A stretch of 6,625 nucleotides of DNA from contig PXDM01000035.1 in NCBI GenBank assembly GCA_003565055.1, forward strand, positions 1-6,625. The letters are read 5' to 3'. A program made the position numbers and the translations under genes. The stretch is from Paracoccaceae bacterium (GTDB taxonomy: Bacteria > Pseudomonadota > Alphaproteobacteria > Rhodobacterales > Rhodobacteraceae). Under the pieces are notes generated by a model. The model had not been told where the DNA came from, did not search any database, and saw only the letters and a program-made list of their open reading frames with translations. Position 1 is the first letter of the stretch. Each line of letters starts with the position of its first letter. Shown piece after piece: positions 1 to 6,078 of this stretch.

Positions 1-689
1 CCGCCGATACCGACTGGATCCTGCGCCTTGATGCGGACGAGATCGTCACCCCGGAGCTTGCCCGCGAAATTGCCGAGACATTGCCGGGTCTGGGCGCCGA
101 CATCGCCGGGGCCTATGTCTCGCGCCGGATGACCTTCATGGGCCGCGTGATACGTCACGGCGGCATCTTCCCCGTCCGGGTTCTACGCCTGTTTCGCCAT
201 GGTCGCGGCCGCTGCGAGCAGCGCTGGATGGACGAGCATATTCTGGTCGATGGAGCGACGGCGGACCTGAAGGGCGAGATTCTCGATGACAACAAGAAAT
301 CACTGACTTGGTGGACGGCCAAGCACAATGCCTATGCCAGCCGCGAGGTGGTGGATCTGCTCAACCTCGAATACGAGTTCATGCCGCATGAAACCGTGGC
401 CGATCTGCGCGGTGGCAAGCAAGCGGGCGTGAAACGCTGGCTGAAAGAGCGGGTCTATGCAAGGCTGCCAGGCGGGCTGCGCGCCTTTGCCTATTTCCTC
501 TATCGCTACGTGCTGCGGCTGGGGTTTCTGGACGGGCGCGAAGGCACGGCCTTTCATGTGCTGCAGGGCTTTTGGTATCGGTATCTGGTCGATGCAAAGC
601 TGCATGAGGTCAAAAGCTACATGCGCCAGCATGATGTGGACGCTGCCACGGCCATCGACAGGGTCCTGGGCATAAGGATTGCACCATGA
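1..689 (+). CDS. Family 2 glycosyltransferase, 5' end missing
   Basis: Partial gene. The open frame is entered at base 3 and ends at TGA 687-689, leaving 228 residues with no start in the window. Near the visible N-terminus is DWILRLDADE, the metal- and nucleotide-sugar-binding DxD region of GT-A fold family 2 glycosyltransferases (Asp10, Asp12 of the visible part). The N-terminal nucleotide-binding strands lie upstream of the window. The C-terminal part has LDGREG, then FHVLQGFWYRYLVDAK, a pattern I associate with bacterial cell-surface glycosyltransferases that extend LPS core or exopolysaccharide. It probably transfers one sugar from a nucleotide donor to a lipid-linked acceptor at the cytoplasmic face of the inner membrane. 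Donor and acceptor cannot be read from sequence. An internal TTG at 81 is an unlikely start because the DxD motif lies before it. The stop overlaps the next start (ATGA), so it belongs to the same operon as the following glycosyltransferase. Confidence 0.88.
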   Translation, partial: ADTDWILRLDADEIVTPELAREIAETLPGLGADIAGAYVSRRMTFMGRVIRHGGIFPVRVLRLFRHGRGRCEQRWMDEHILVDGATADLKGEILDDNKKSLTWWTAKHNAYASREVVDLLNLEYEFMPHETVADLRGGKQAGVKRWLKERVYARLPGGLRAFAYFLYRYVLRLGFLDGREGTAFHVLQGFWYRYLVDAKLHEVKSYMRQHDVDAATAIDRVLGIRIAP

Positions 690-1465
690 AGATTTCCATC
701 GTCACCGCCGTCTATAATCGCGCCGACACGATCGGTGACGCGCTGCGCAGCTTGCAGGGGCAAACCCACACGGATGTCGAGCATATCGTGCAGGATGGTG
801 GCTCCACGGATCGCACGCTCGACGTGATCGCCGAGCTCGCCGACCCGCGCCTGAAGCTCGAGAGCGTGCGCGACGGGGGCATCTATGACGCGCTCAATCG
901 CGGGATCGCGCGGGCGACTGGCGATGTGGTGGGCTTGCTCCATTCCGATGACCTGCTGGCGCATGGGGACGTGCTGGCGCATGTGGCGCAGGCTTTTGCC
1001 GACCCGCAGGTGGATGGGGTTTTTGGCGATCTGGTCTATGTCGCCAAGGACAACCCGGACCGGGTGATCCGCTACTGGCAAGCCGGGGCCTATGCCCCGG
1101 AGCGGCTGCGTCGGGGCTGGATGCCGCCGCATCCGACGCTGTTCCTGCGCCGTTCGATCTTCGAGAAGCATGGGGACTACGACACGGAATTCCGCATCGC
1201 TGCGGATTACGAGGCGATCCTGCGCTGGCTGACCCGCGCCGACCTTCATCTCGCCTATCTGCCCGAAGTGTTGGTGCGGATGCGCGTGGGCGGCGAGAGC
1301 AACCGCTCGCTGGGGCGCATCCTGCGCAAGAGCCGCGAGGATCTGCGCGCGATCCGCCGCCATGAGATCGGCGGGCTGGATGTGCTGGCGGCGAAGAACC
1401 TGTCCAAGCTCGGTCAGTTTCTGCGCCGCGAAGACGCATCAGGAAGTATCAGGGGACATACATGA
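686..1465 (+). CDS. Family 2 glycosyltransferase (WcaA/WcaE-like)
   Basis: This is a complete 259-residue protein, about the usual size for a single-domain GT-A enzyme. The N-terminus KISIVTAVYNRADTI is the typical first strand and helix of family 2. It is followed by QDGGSTDRT (residues 37-44, nucleotide binding), DGGIYDALNRGI (63-74) and HSDD (86-89), which takes the place of the DxD motif. Further on, PHPTLF and IAADYE match the acceptor-side and catalytic-base region of colanic-acid-type glycosyltransferases. No membrane segments or signal peptide are evident, so it is probably a cytosolic or peripheral enzyme adding one residue to a surface polysaccharide repeat unit. The ATG at 686 is preceded by AAGGA (674-678, 7-base spacer) and overlaps the previous stop. 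The stop overlaps the gmd start. It is followed directly by GDP-fucose synthesis genes, so fucosyl transfer is possible, but the motifs do not prove it. Confidence 0.9.
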   Translation: MKISIVTAVYNRADTIGDALRSLQGQTHTDVEHIVQDGGSTDRTLDVIAELADPRLKLESVRDGGIYDALNRGIARATGDVVGLLHSDDLLAHGDVLAHVAQAFADPQVDGVFGDLVYVAKDNPDRVIRYWQAGAYAPERLRRGWMPPHPTLFLRRSIFEKHGDYDTEFRIAADYEAILRWLTRADLHLAYLPEVLVRMRVGGESNRSLGRILRKSREDLRAIRRHEIGGLDVLAAKNLSKLGQFLRREDASGSIRGHT

Positions 1466-2592
1466 CCAAACGCGCCCTCATCACCGGGATCACCGGGCAG
1501 GACGGCAGCTACCTGGCCGAATTCCTGCTCGAAAAAGGCTATGAGGTGCACGGTATCAAGCGCCGCGCATCACTGTTCAACACCCAGCGGATCGACCATA
1601 TCTACGAGGATCCGCATGAGCGCCACCGACGGCTGAAGCTGCATTACGGCGATCTGAGCGACAGTTCGAACCTGACCCGGGTCATCTCGGAAGTGCAGCC
1701 CGACGAGATCTATAATCTGGGCGCGCAATCCCATGTCGCGGTCAGTTTCGAGGCCCCGGAATACACCGCCGATGTCGATGCCATGGGCGCGCTGCGCCTG
1801 CTGGAGGCGCTCCGCTTTCTGGGGCTGGAGGGCAAGACGCGGTATTATCAGGCCTCGACCTCGGAGCTTTACGGTCTTGTGCAGGAAACTCCGCAGCGCG
1901 AGACCACGCCGTTCCACCCGCGCAGCCCCTATGCGGTGGCCAAGCTATACGCCTACTGGATCACCGTGAATTACCGCGAGGCCTACGGCATCTATGCCTG
2001 CAACGGCATCCTCTTCAACCATGAGAGCCCGCGCCGGGGCGAGACCTTTGTCACCCGCAAGATCACGCGCGGGCTGGCCAATATCGCGCAGGGGCTGGAG
2101 CCGTGTCTGTATATGGGCAATATCGACAGCTTGCGTGACTGGGGCCATGCGAAGGATTATGTCCGCATGCAGTGGATGATGCTGCAGCAGGAGGAACCGG
2201 AGGATTTCGTGATCGCCACGGGCGTGCAGTATTCGGTGCGCGAGTTTATCATCTGGTCGGCCCTCGAATTGGGGATCGAGCTTGCGTTTTCGGGCGAGGG
2301 CGTGGACGAGATCGCGACGGTCGCCTCGGTCAGAAGCGACATGGCGCCCGCAGTGAAGCCCGGCGATGTGATCATGCGCATCGACCCGCGCTATTTCCGC
2401 CCCGCCGAGGTCGATACGCTGCTGGGCGATCCGGCGAAGGCCAAGGCGCGCCTCGGCTGGGAGCCCGAGATCACCGCGCAGGAGATGTGCGCCGAGATGG
2501 TGGCCGAGGATCTCAAGACCGCGCGCCGCCATGCGCTGCTCAAGGCGCATGGGATGGAGATCCCGGTCGCGCTGGAGGGGGGCGCACGATGA
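1462..2592 (+). CDS. gmd: GDP-mannose 4,6-dehydratase
   Basis: Converts GDP-D-mannose to GDP-4-keto-6-deoxy-D-mannose, the first committed step to GDP-L-fucose and related 6-deoxy sugars; cytosolic and NADP-dependent. The 376 residues fit the family (about 370). It is an extended short-chain dehydrogenase/reductase. The cofactor-binding glycines are in GITGQDGSY (G9, G12, G15). The Gmd-specific stretch KRRASLFNTQRIDHIY (33-48), used in NADP binding and oligomerisation, is present. The catalytic residues are intact in ASTSELYG (Thr133, Glu135) and in SPYAVAK (Tyr157, Lys161). NHESPRRGETFVTRKI (186-201) and RDWGHAKDYV (225-234) are near-invariant substrate-site segments. The ATG at 1462 has AGGGGA (1451-1456) 5 bases upstream and overlaps the preceding stop as ATGA. 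The stop overlaps the fcl start in the same way. No sign of degeneration. Confidence 0.98.
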   Translation: MTKRALITGITGQDGSYLAEFLLEKGYEVHGIKRRASLFNTQRIDHIYEDPHERHRRLKLHYGDLSDSSNLTRVISEVQPDEIYNLGAQSHVAVSFEAPEYTADVDAMGALRLLEALRFLGLEGKTRYYQASTSELYGLVQETPQRETTPFHPRSPYAVAKLYAYWITVNYREAYGIYACNGILFNHESPRRGETFVTRKITRGLANIAQGLEPCLYMGNIDSLRDWGHAKDYVRMQWMMLQQEEPEDFVIATGVQYSVREFIIWSALELGIELAFSGEGVDEIATVASVRSDMAPAVKPGDVIMRIDPRYFRPAEVDTLLGDPAKAKARLGWEPEITAQEMCAEMVAEDLKTARRHALLKAHGMEIPVALEGGAR

Positions 2593-3560
2593 GGCGCATC
2601 TATATCGCAGGCCATCGCGGCATGGTGGGCGGCGCGATCCTGCGCCGCTTGCAGGCGCGCAAGAAGGCAGGCGAGGCGCTGGAGCTGCTCACCCGCACCC
2701 GCGCAGAGCTTGACCTGACCGATCAGGCGCAGGTGCGCGCCTTCATGCAGGCCGAACGACCCGATGTCGTGATCCTTGCGGCGGCAAAGGTCGGTGGTAT
2801 TCATGCCAACAACACCTACCCGGCCGATTTCATCCATGAAAACCTGATGATCGAATGCAACGTGATCCATCAGGCTTTCGCCGCCGGGGTCACGCGGCTG
2901 CTGCAACTCGGTTCGAGCTGTATCTACCCCCGCGCCGCGGCCCAGCCGATGCGCGAGGATGCTTTGCTGACTGGCCCGCTGGAGCCCACCAACGAGCCCT
3001 ACGCCATCGCCAAGATCGCCGGGATCAAGCTGTGCGAAAGCTACAACCGGCAGCATGGCACGGATTACCGCTCGGTCATGCCGACCAATCTCTATGGCCC
3101 GGGCGACAATTTCCACCCCGAGAATTCCCATGTCCTGCCCGCGCTGATCCGGCGCTTTCAGGAAGCGGTCGAACAGGGCGCGGACAGCGTGACAATCTGG
3201 GGCACAGGCCAGCCCCGGCGCGAATTTCTGCATGTCGATGACATGGCCGAGGCGAGCCTGTTCGTGCTGGACCTGCCGAAGGACCAGTATGACGCCAATA
3301 CCGAGCCGATGCTGAGCCATATAAATGTGGGCAGCGGGTCGGATATCACCATCCTTGAACTGGCGCATCTGGTTGCGCGAACCGTGGGGTTTCGAGGCGA
3401 CATCAGCACCGACCCCAGCAAACCCGATGGCACCATGCGCAAACTCATGGATGTCTCGCGCCTTGCGCAGATGGGGTGGAGGGCGCGCATTCCGCTCGAG
3501 GAGGGCGTGCGCGACACATGGCGATGGTATTTGGACCATCACGAGACGGCGCGGAGCTGA
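2589..3560 (+). CDS. fcl: GDP-L-fucose synthase
   Basis: Bifunctional 3,5-epimerase/4-reductase that turns GDP-4-keto-6-deoxy-D-mannose, the Gmd product, into GDP-L-fucose using NADPH; also called wcaG. The 323 residues match the family (E. coli Fcl is about 321). The cofactor motif is GHRGMVGGAI (G8, G11, G14). LAAAKVGGIHANNTYPADFI (63-82) is a family signature. The catalytic set is complete: Ser109 and Cys111 in LGSSCIYP, Tyr138 and Lys142 in EPYAIAK, and His181 in ENSHVLP. NLYGPGDNFHPENSHV and REFLHVDDMA are also conserved. The frame stays open upstream to about 2172, but the ATG at 2589 is the real start. It lies 8 bases after GGAGGGG (2574-2580), overlaps the gmd stop, and begins exactly at the first beta strand. 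It is the last gene of the operon. About 100 bases follow before the convergent minus-strand genes, with no clear terminator hairpin. Confidence 0.98.
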   Translation: MRRIYIAGHRGMVGGAILRRLQARKKAGEALELLTRTRAELDLTDQAQVRAFMQAERPDVVILAAAKVGGIHANNTYPADFIHENLMIECNVIHQAFAAGVTRLLQLGSSCIYPRAAAQPMREDALLTGPLEPTNEPYAIAKIAGIKLCESYNRQHGTDYRSVMPTNLYGPGDNFHPENSHVLPALIRRFQEAVEQGADSVTIWGTGQPRREFLHVDDMAEASLFVLDLPKDQYDANTEPMLSHINVGSGSDITILELAHLVARTVGFRGDISTDPSKPDGTMRKLMDVSRLAQMGWRARIPLEEGVRDTWRWYLDHHETARS

Positions 3561-3660
3561 AGCAACCGACTCTGGCACGCCCCCATGGCCGCGGCGCGGC
3601 GCAGCGCGTGACAGGGTGCACAGCTTTAGCGCTGGTCGGCGCCGCATTATCCTGAGCGTT

Positions 3661-4008
3661 TCATGTGTCGGCGTCGGAGACCATCATCTCCAGCGCCATC
3701 GTCTCCAGCACTGCGGTCAGATGCGCGCGCCCCCACATCACTGGACGGGACGGGTCCTCGGCGCAGGGCGAGAAATCCGCCGTCAGCGCTTCAATTACAG
3801 CCTCAAACGCCGGGTCGGGGAGTGGTTCCGCACCGCGCACCCAGCGGACGAATTGCCCGGATACGTCCGCGCGCGCCGCAAAATGCGTGACCGCCTCGCC
3901 ATCGCCGAGCGCGATGGTGTAGGAGACCGGCCCCCATCCCATCGCCGCGCCCACGGCATCGGCCTGCGCTTTCAACTCTGTGGGCACGATCAGAACAGCA
4001 CTGTGCAT
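3661..4008 (-). CDS. Hypothetical protein of a phage/GTA-type spike operon
   Basis: I do not recognise a characterised family. The protein has 115 residues and is the third gene of the minus-strand operon. It starts with a hydrophobic strand (AVLIVPTEL), then GWGPVSYTIAL, THFAARAD (41-48), PDPAFEAVIEAL (64-75) and a C-terminal helical stretch, LTAVLETMALEMMV. No signal peptide, membrane span or catalytic motif is evident. Small proteins with a THxA/G-type stretch often sit just downstream of fibre genes in Rhodobacterales phage-like clusters. This is from memory and was not tested. A role in fibre folding or assembly is a guess from position. Two starts are possible: GTG at 4011 or ATG at 4008. 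I prefer ATG 4008 because GAGGAGGA (4022-4015 on the minus strand) is 6 bases away, against 3 for the GTG. The start shares one base with the stop of the fibre gene (TGATG), so the two are probably translationally coupled. Confidence 0.75.
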   Translation of the reverse strand: MHSAVLIVPTELKAQADAVGAAMGWGPVSYTIALGDGEAVTHFAARADVSGQFVRWVRGAEPLPDPAFEAVIEALTADFSPCAEDPSRPVMWGRAHLTAVLETMALEMMVSDADT

Positions 4009-5000
4009 CACCAGTCCTCCTCGGGGCGGAGTTCGCGTAAGCTGAAAGAGTTGACGATGACTGTCGTGCCCAGAGAGGGCCGCACAGCTATTGTGTTTCC
4101 GCCCGACTTCAGGCGTATGAGAGCGGTGTGTGTTCCCGTGACTGCCGGAAAGTTGATGCTATCGTTATTGCCGTTCTCGAATGCAACAAGCTCCCCGCCA
4201 GAAATAGATGAAATATCAACTGTGACGAGGTGAACGCTTCCTGGTACAACCGGGGCCGAGTTGTCCCGCAGATTGAATTGGCCTTCTGCGTTTGAAATCG
4301 AGGCGGTTCCAGAAGAGACAGACCAACCACCCGGAGTTGCCCATTTGCTTGCATCGTTGAAATCAGGGTCACGATTCAGTTCCGGTCCCGGCACCAGCAG
4401 ACCCTTCGCGCCCTGCGCCATGTAATACTGCACTAGTCGCGCGATTTCCGCATTGGTCAATGTGCGGTCAACGGCGATCCATCCGACGATATCTCCCAAA
4501 ACCGGCAATACCCCGGCAGCAGCCCCGGTGAAGCTGAGCGGCCCGATATTCAGGCTGCTCGATGGTGTGATCGTCACATCCCGCGCAATCCAGCTTCCCT
4601 GCCGCCCGAACACCATCACATCAAAGGTGCCACCGTCCGGGAAGCTGACTGGCATCACGTCGTCGGCGAGATCGAAGCGGATGAAGGCCGAACCGCTACC
4701 CTGATCAATCGCTCCGCCCGGCGCAGCACCACTAGGTGCGCGCCCCAGAAGCGGGCGCAGCGCCGCCGCGGGCTGGATCGCGTGCAGGGCATTCACGCTG
4801 AGATCATCTATACGCGCAAGGCTGTGCCCGAACGACGCTGGTATCTGGCCGTCGACATCCGAGAACACATCAGAGGTATCGGCAGAGAGCACGCATCCCA
4901 TTTCCCCCTGCGCAAAGAGCGCGGTCGGGGAAAACCCAGCATCCATGCGCCTCATGCGCATTGGGCGAGAAGTGAGCGAAAAATCCGTTATGATTTTCAT
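4008..5000 (-). CDS. GTA/phage-type head spike fibre-like protein with C-terminal carbohydrate-binding-like domain
   Basis: Structural, receptor-binding protein of 330 residues, resembling the Rcc01080/GhsB-type head spike fibre of the R. capsulatus GTA. Residues 1-90 (ITDFSLTSRPMRMRR, SPTALFAQGEMG, SDVFSDVDGQIPASFGHS, ALHAIQPAAALRPLLGR) follow a scheme I know from Rhodobacterales phage/GTA fibres: a 'DxSDLxTLFxDxxGxxPV...GxxV...D.S...HA.Q...AARP.L' line. Residues about 100-200 look like a lectin-like beta-sandwich ending in DRTLTNAEIARLVQYYM, the usual tail of concanavalin-like domains. Residues about 207-325 (LNRDPDFNDASKWATPGGWS, a strand-rich core, VIVNSFSLREL) resemble CBM4/9-type jelly-roll modules, which bind sugars. 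It probably forms the tip that touches cell-surface polysaccharide. The ATG at 5000 overlaps the stop of the upstream gene (TAATG). No good Shine-Dalgarno site precedes it, so coupling to the upstream gene is likely. GC content drops in the part encoding the last 120 residues. Alternatively, it could be a tail fibre of a degraded prophage. Confidence 0.72.
   Translation of the reverse strand: MKIITDFSLTSRPMRMRRMDAGFSPTALFAQGEMGCVLSADTSDVFSDVDGQIPASFGHSLARIDDLSVNALHAIQPAAALRPLLGRAPSGAAPGGAIDQGSGSAFIRFDLADDVMPVSFPDGGTFDVMVFGRQGSWIARDVTITPSSSLNIGPLSFTGAAAGVLPVLGDIVGWIAVDRTLTNAEIARLVQYYMAQGAKGLLVPGPELNRDPDFNDASKWATPGGWSVSSGTASISNAEGQFNLRDNSAPVVPGSVHLVTVDISSISGGELVAFENGNNDSINFPAVTGTHTALIRLKSGGNTIAVRPSLGTTVIVNSFSLRELRPEEDW
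4015..4022 (-). promoter_or_regulatory. Ribosome binding site inside the 3' end of the fibre gene
   Basis: GAGGAGGA reads on the minus strand here, a near-perfect Shine-Dalgarno sequence. It lies 6 bases before the ATG at 4008 and 3 bases before the overlapping GTG at 4011, which favours the ATG as start of the 115-aa gene. It also encodes the Glu-Glu-Asp near the C-terminus of the fibre protein. Confidence 0.7.
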
Positions 5001-5263
5001 TATAGCACCATCGCATGAATACCGCTTGCCGTGGTCCCTGTCGCCGCAACGCGGCGCACGCCCACAGGCAGGATCGCGAAATCTGGCAGCTCGATTGCGC
5101 GGCTTTCGCCCTTGACGGTCACGATCGAAACTGTTCCGCCGTTTTCGACATATAGCGCGAGCGCCACATTGGGCAGATCGGCGCTGTCATCGGGTGTAAC
5201 GGGCTGAATATCGGTGGCCGGTCCCTGGAGCGAGGCGGTGCGTCCTGCGAAAGGATTTGTCAT
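5000..5263 (-). CDS. GTA/phage-type head spike base protein (Rcc01079-like)
   Basis: Small structural protein (87 residues), first gene of the minus-strand operon. GPATDIQPVTPDDSADLP (14-31), ALALYVENGGTVSIVTVKG (34-52), ILPVGVRRV (64-72) and the terminal GIHAMVL match my memory of the spike base family named after R. capsulatus Rcc01079. That protein anchors the GTA head spike to the capsid, while the product of the next gene forms the fibre. The fold should be an all-beta sandwich. There is no signal peptide or membrane segment, as expected for a virion component released by lysis. The ATG at 5263 has AAGGAA-type Shine-Dalgarno bases (AAAAGGA about 8 bases upstream), the best ribosome binding site of the operon after that of the third gene. 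The family also occurs in true phages, so the assignment to a GTA, as opposed to a prophage, rests on the lack of other phage genes here. A genome-wide homology search would settle this. Confidence 0.78.
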   Translation of the reverse strand: MTNPFAGRTASLQGPATDIQPVTPDDSADLPNVALALYVENGGTVSIVTVKGESRAIELPDFAILPVGVRRVAATGTTASGIHAMVL

Positions 5264-5307
5264 GGTCGAATTCCTTTTGATCTCGGCTGAGTTGCATCGC
5301 GCTTGTT

Positions 5308-5336
5308 ATCGCATGGAGTGATCACCAACCCGTCAA
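5308..5336 (-). promoter_or_regulatory. Candidate sigma-70 promoter of the spike operon
   Basis: On the minus strand TTGACG (5336-5331) is followed after exactly 17 bases by TGCGAT (5313-5308). This would start transcription near 5301, about 38 bases before the ATG at 5263. The -35 box is close to consensus; the -10 box is weak (3 of 6), as is common in alphaproteobacteria. The spacer contains the perfect palindrome GTGATCAC (5318-5325), a possible operator. Prediction by eye only. Confidence 0.35.
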
Positions 5337-5612
5337 TGCAGCGTACGTTGCAGGAAACTGGTTTTCATTCACCCACAGGTCTCACCCTGGACAGGGCCGT
5401 CAGCGAGACACACCGAAAAAGAGAGCTCCTGCAGACAAGCCGCGCTTATCTTTGCCGAGGTCAACGGCATCTGCTGGAGACACCATGCCATGGGCATGCG
5501 CTTTGTCTAACTGATACGCCTCGGCTGTCAGTTTGCGTGGCTCAGGACGCGATCATGGGGACTAATGGTATTGCTGCGCCCTGTTCATTCGGTAGCGACG
5601 CCAAGAAAGCTT

Positions 5613-5698
5613 CGTCGGCGGTGCAGAATAATCTCGTCCCTCGAGCGTTTTTTCCAACAAGCTCAACGCCGATTGGTGCTTATTTCATGTGCACCGCG
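5613..5698 (+). pseudogene. Possible relic of an IS5-type transposase C-terminus
   Basis: In the frame whose codons start at 5613 the sequence reads RRRCRIISSLERFFQQAQRR. This resembles the (Y)RxRNxIERFFxxLKxxRR stretch around the catalytic glutamate near the end of IS5-family transposases. Nothing recognisable lies upstream in frame, and the match stops after about 25 residues, so at best it is a short decayed fragment. Terminal inverted repeats were not found. The similarity may be chance; a translated search against insertion-sequence proteins would decide. Confidence 0.2.
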
Positions 5699-5971
5699 TC
5701 GCGCCTCGAAAACGCGCGCATCAATACTGAACCCTGTGGTTTGGAGCACAGGTCTTGAATAAGTGAATTAAATCAATGAGTTGAGTGACTTCATGGCGGC
5801 CGGGTGTAGCCATCACGCGCAGGGGCGCTGGAGCCGATGTGGCAGAGGGGGCAACACGACAGCTTGTGTCCAAGGGCGCGATGCTCCGCGAAATTTCCCC
5901 AAATAAGCTTGTTGCCTTCAATGTTTTCAACACAAAGTTGAATTTGAATAAAATTGAATATTCCGTTTGCG

Positions 5972-5996
5972 CATGCTCTCTGAGCATGGCATTTTT
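5972..5996 (+). terminator. Hairpin followed by a T run
   Basis: CATGCTC (5972-5978) and GAGCATG (5982-5988) form a perfect 7-base stem with a TCT loop, followed by GCA and five T (5992-5996). This is the form of a weak rho-independent terminator for plus-strand transcription. No gene in the preceding 700 bases obviously needs one, and the RTX-like gene starts 90 bases downstream. It may therefore be a leader attenuator or a dyad operator instead. Confidence 0.3.
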
Positions 5997-6061
5997 GATT
6001 GATATGACCCGCACATAAACGTGGTCGAAGACGAATTATGACCCGCGGCGATGAAGATGAC

Positions 6062-6067
6062 AAGGAG
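6062..6067 (+). promoter_or_regulatory. Ribosome binding site of the RTX-like gene
   Basis: AAGGAG lies 11 bases before the ATG at 6079, a rather long spacer. An in-frame TGA at 6058-6060 limits the start to this stretch. The only other option, TTG at 6070, would be just 2 bases from the site and is unlikely. Confidence 0.6.
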
Positions 6068-6078
6068 CATTGCATAGA

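Larger units (their letters stand above)
5264..6078. other. 815-base intergenic region without a credible gene
   Basis: This region lies between the divergent spike operon and the RTX-like gene. Open frames exist but have non-coding character: rich in Cys and His, no family motif, TTG or poorly placed starts. The first 75 bases hold the likely leader and promoter of the spike operon. Around 5610-5700 a frame resembles the C-terminal end of an IS5-type transposase, much decayed. From 5881 to 6000 the GC content falls to about 37% by hand count, the lowest in the window, and this part probably holds the promoter of the RTX-like gene; I cannot assign firm -35/-10 boxes. No tRNA, CRISPR repeat or clear insertion-sequence ends are seen. 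Confidence 0.6.

Noticed and set aside
617..1363. Minus-strand open frame of 248 residues
   Set aside because: It is antisense to the second glycosyltransferase gene and rich in His, Arg and Pro, with no motif.
2172..2588. N-terminal extension of fcl to an upstream in-frame GTG
   Set aside because: The extension overlaps gmd out of frame, and Fcl homologues start at the first beta strand, which fits the ATG at 2589 with its own ribosome binding site.
2391..3647. Minus-strand open frame of 418 residues
   Set aside because: It is antisense to fcl and the end of gmd, both of which have intact catalytic motifs. It is a GC-driven shadow.
3561..3660. Shared bidirectional terminator between the convergent operons
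   Set aside because: Only GC-rich partial dyads are present, with no clear stem followed by a T run on either strand.
3325..4233. Plus-strand open frame of 302 residues across the fcl end and the convergent genes
   Set aside because: It overlaps the conserved C-terminus of Fcl out of frame and runs antisense to the spike operon. Its composition is typical of a shadow frame in GC-rich DNA.
3661..5263. Idea that the minus-strand genes are the end of a complete prophage
   Set aside because: The genes run towards the polysaccharide operon and no capsid, tail, lysis, integrase or attachment site is seen on either side within the window. It cannot be fully excluded without flanking sequence.
5484..5498. 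Short inverted repeat CATGCC-ATG-GGCATG
   Set aside because: A 6-base dyad of this kind is expected by chance; no T run or neighbouring gene gives it a role.
5303..5758. Plus-strand open frame of 151 residues in the intergenic region
   Set aside because: TTG start, lies over the promoter of the divergent spike operon, rich in Cys and His, and has no family motif. It looks like chance reading.
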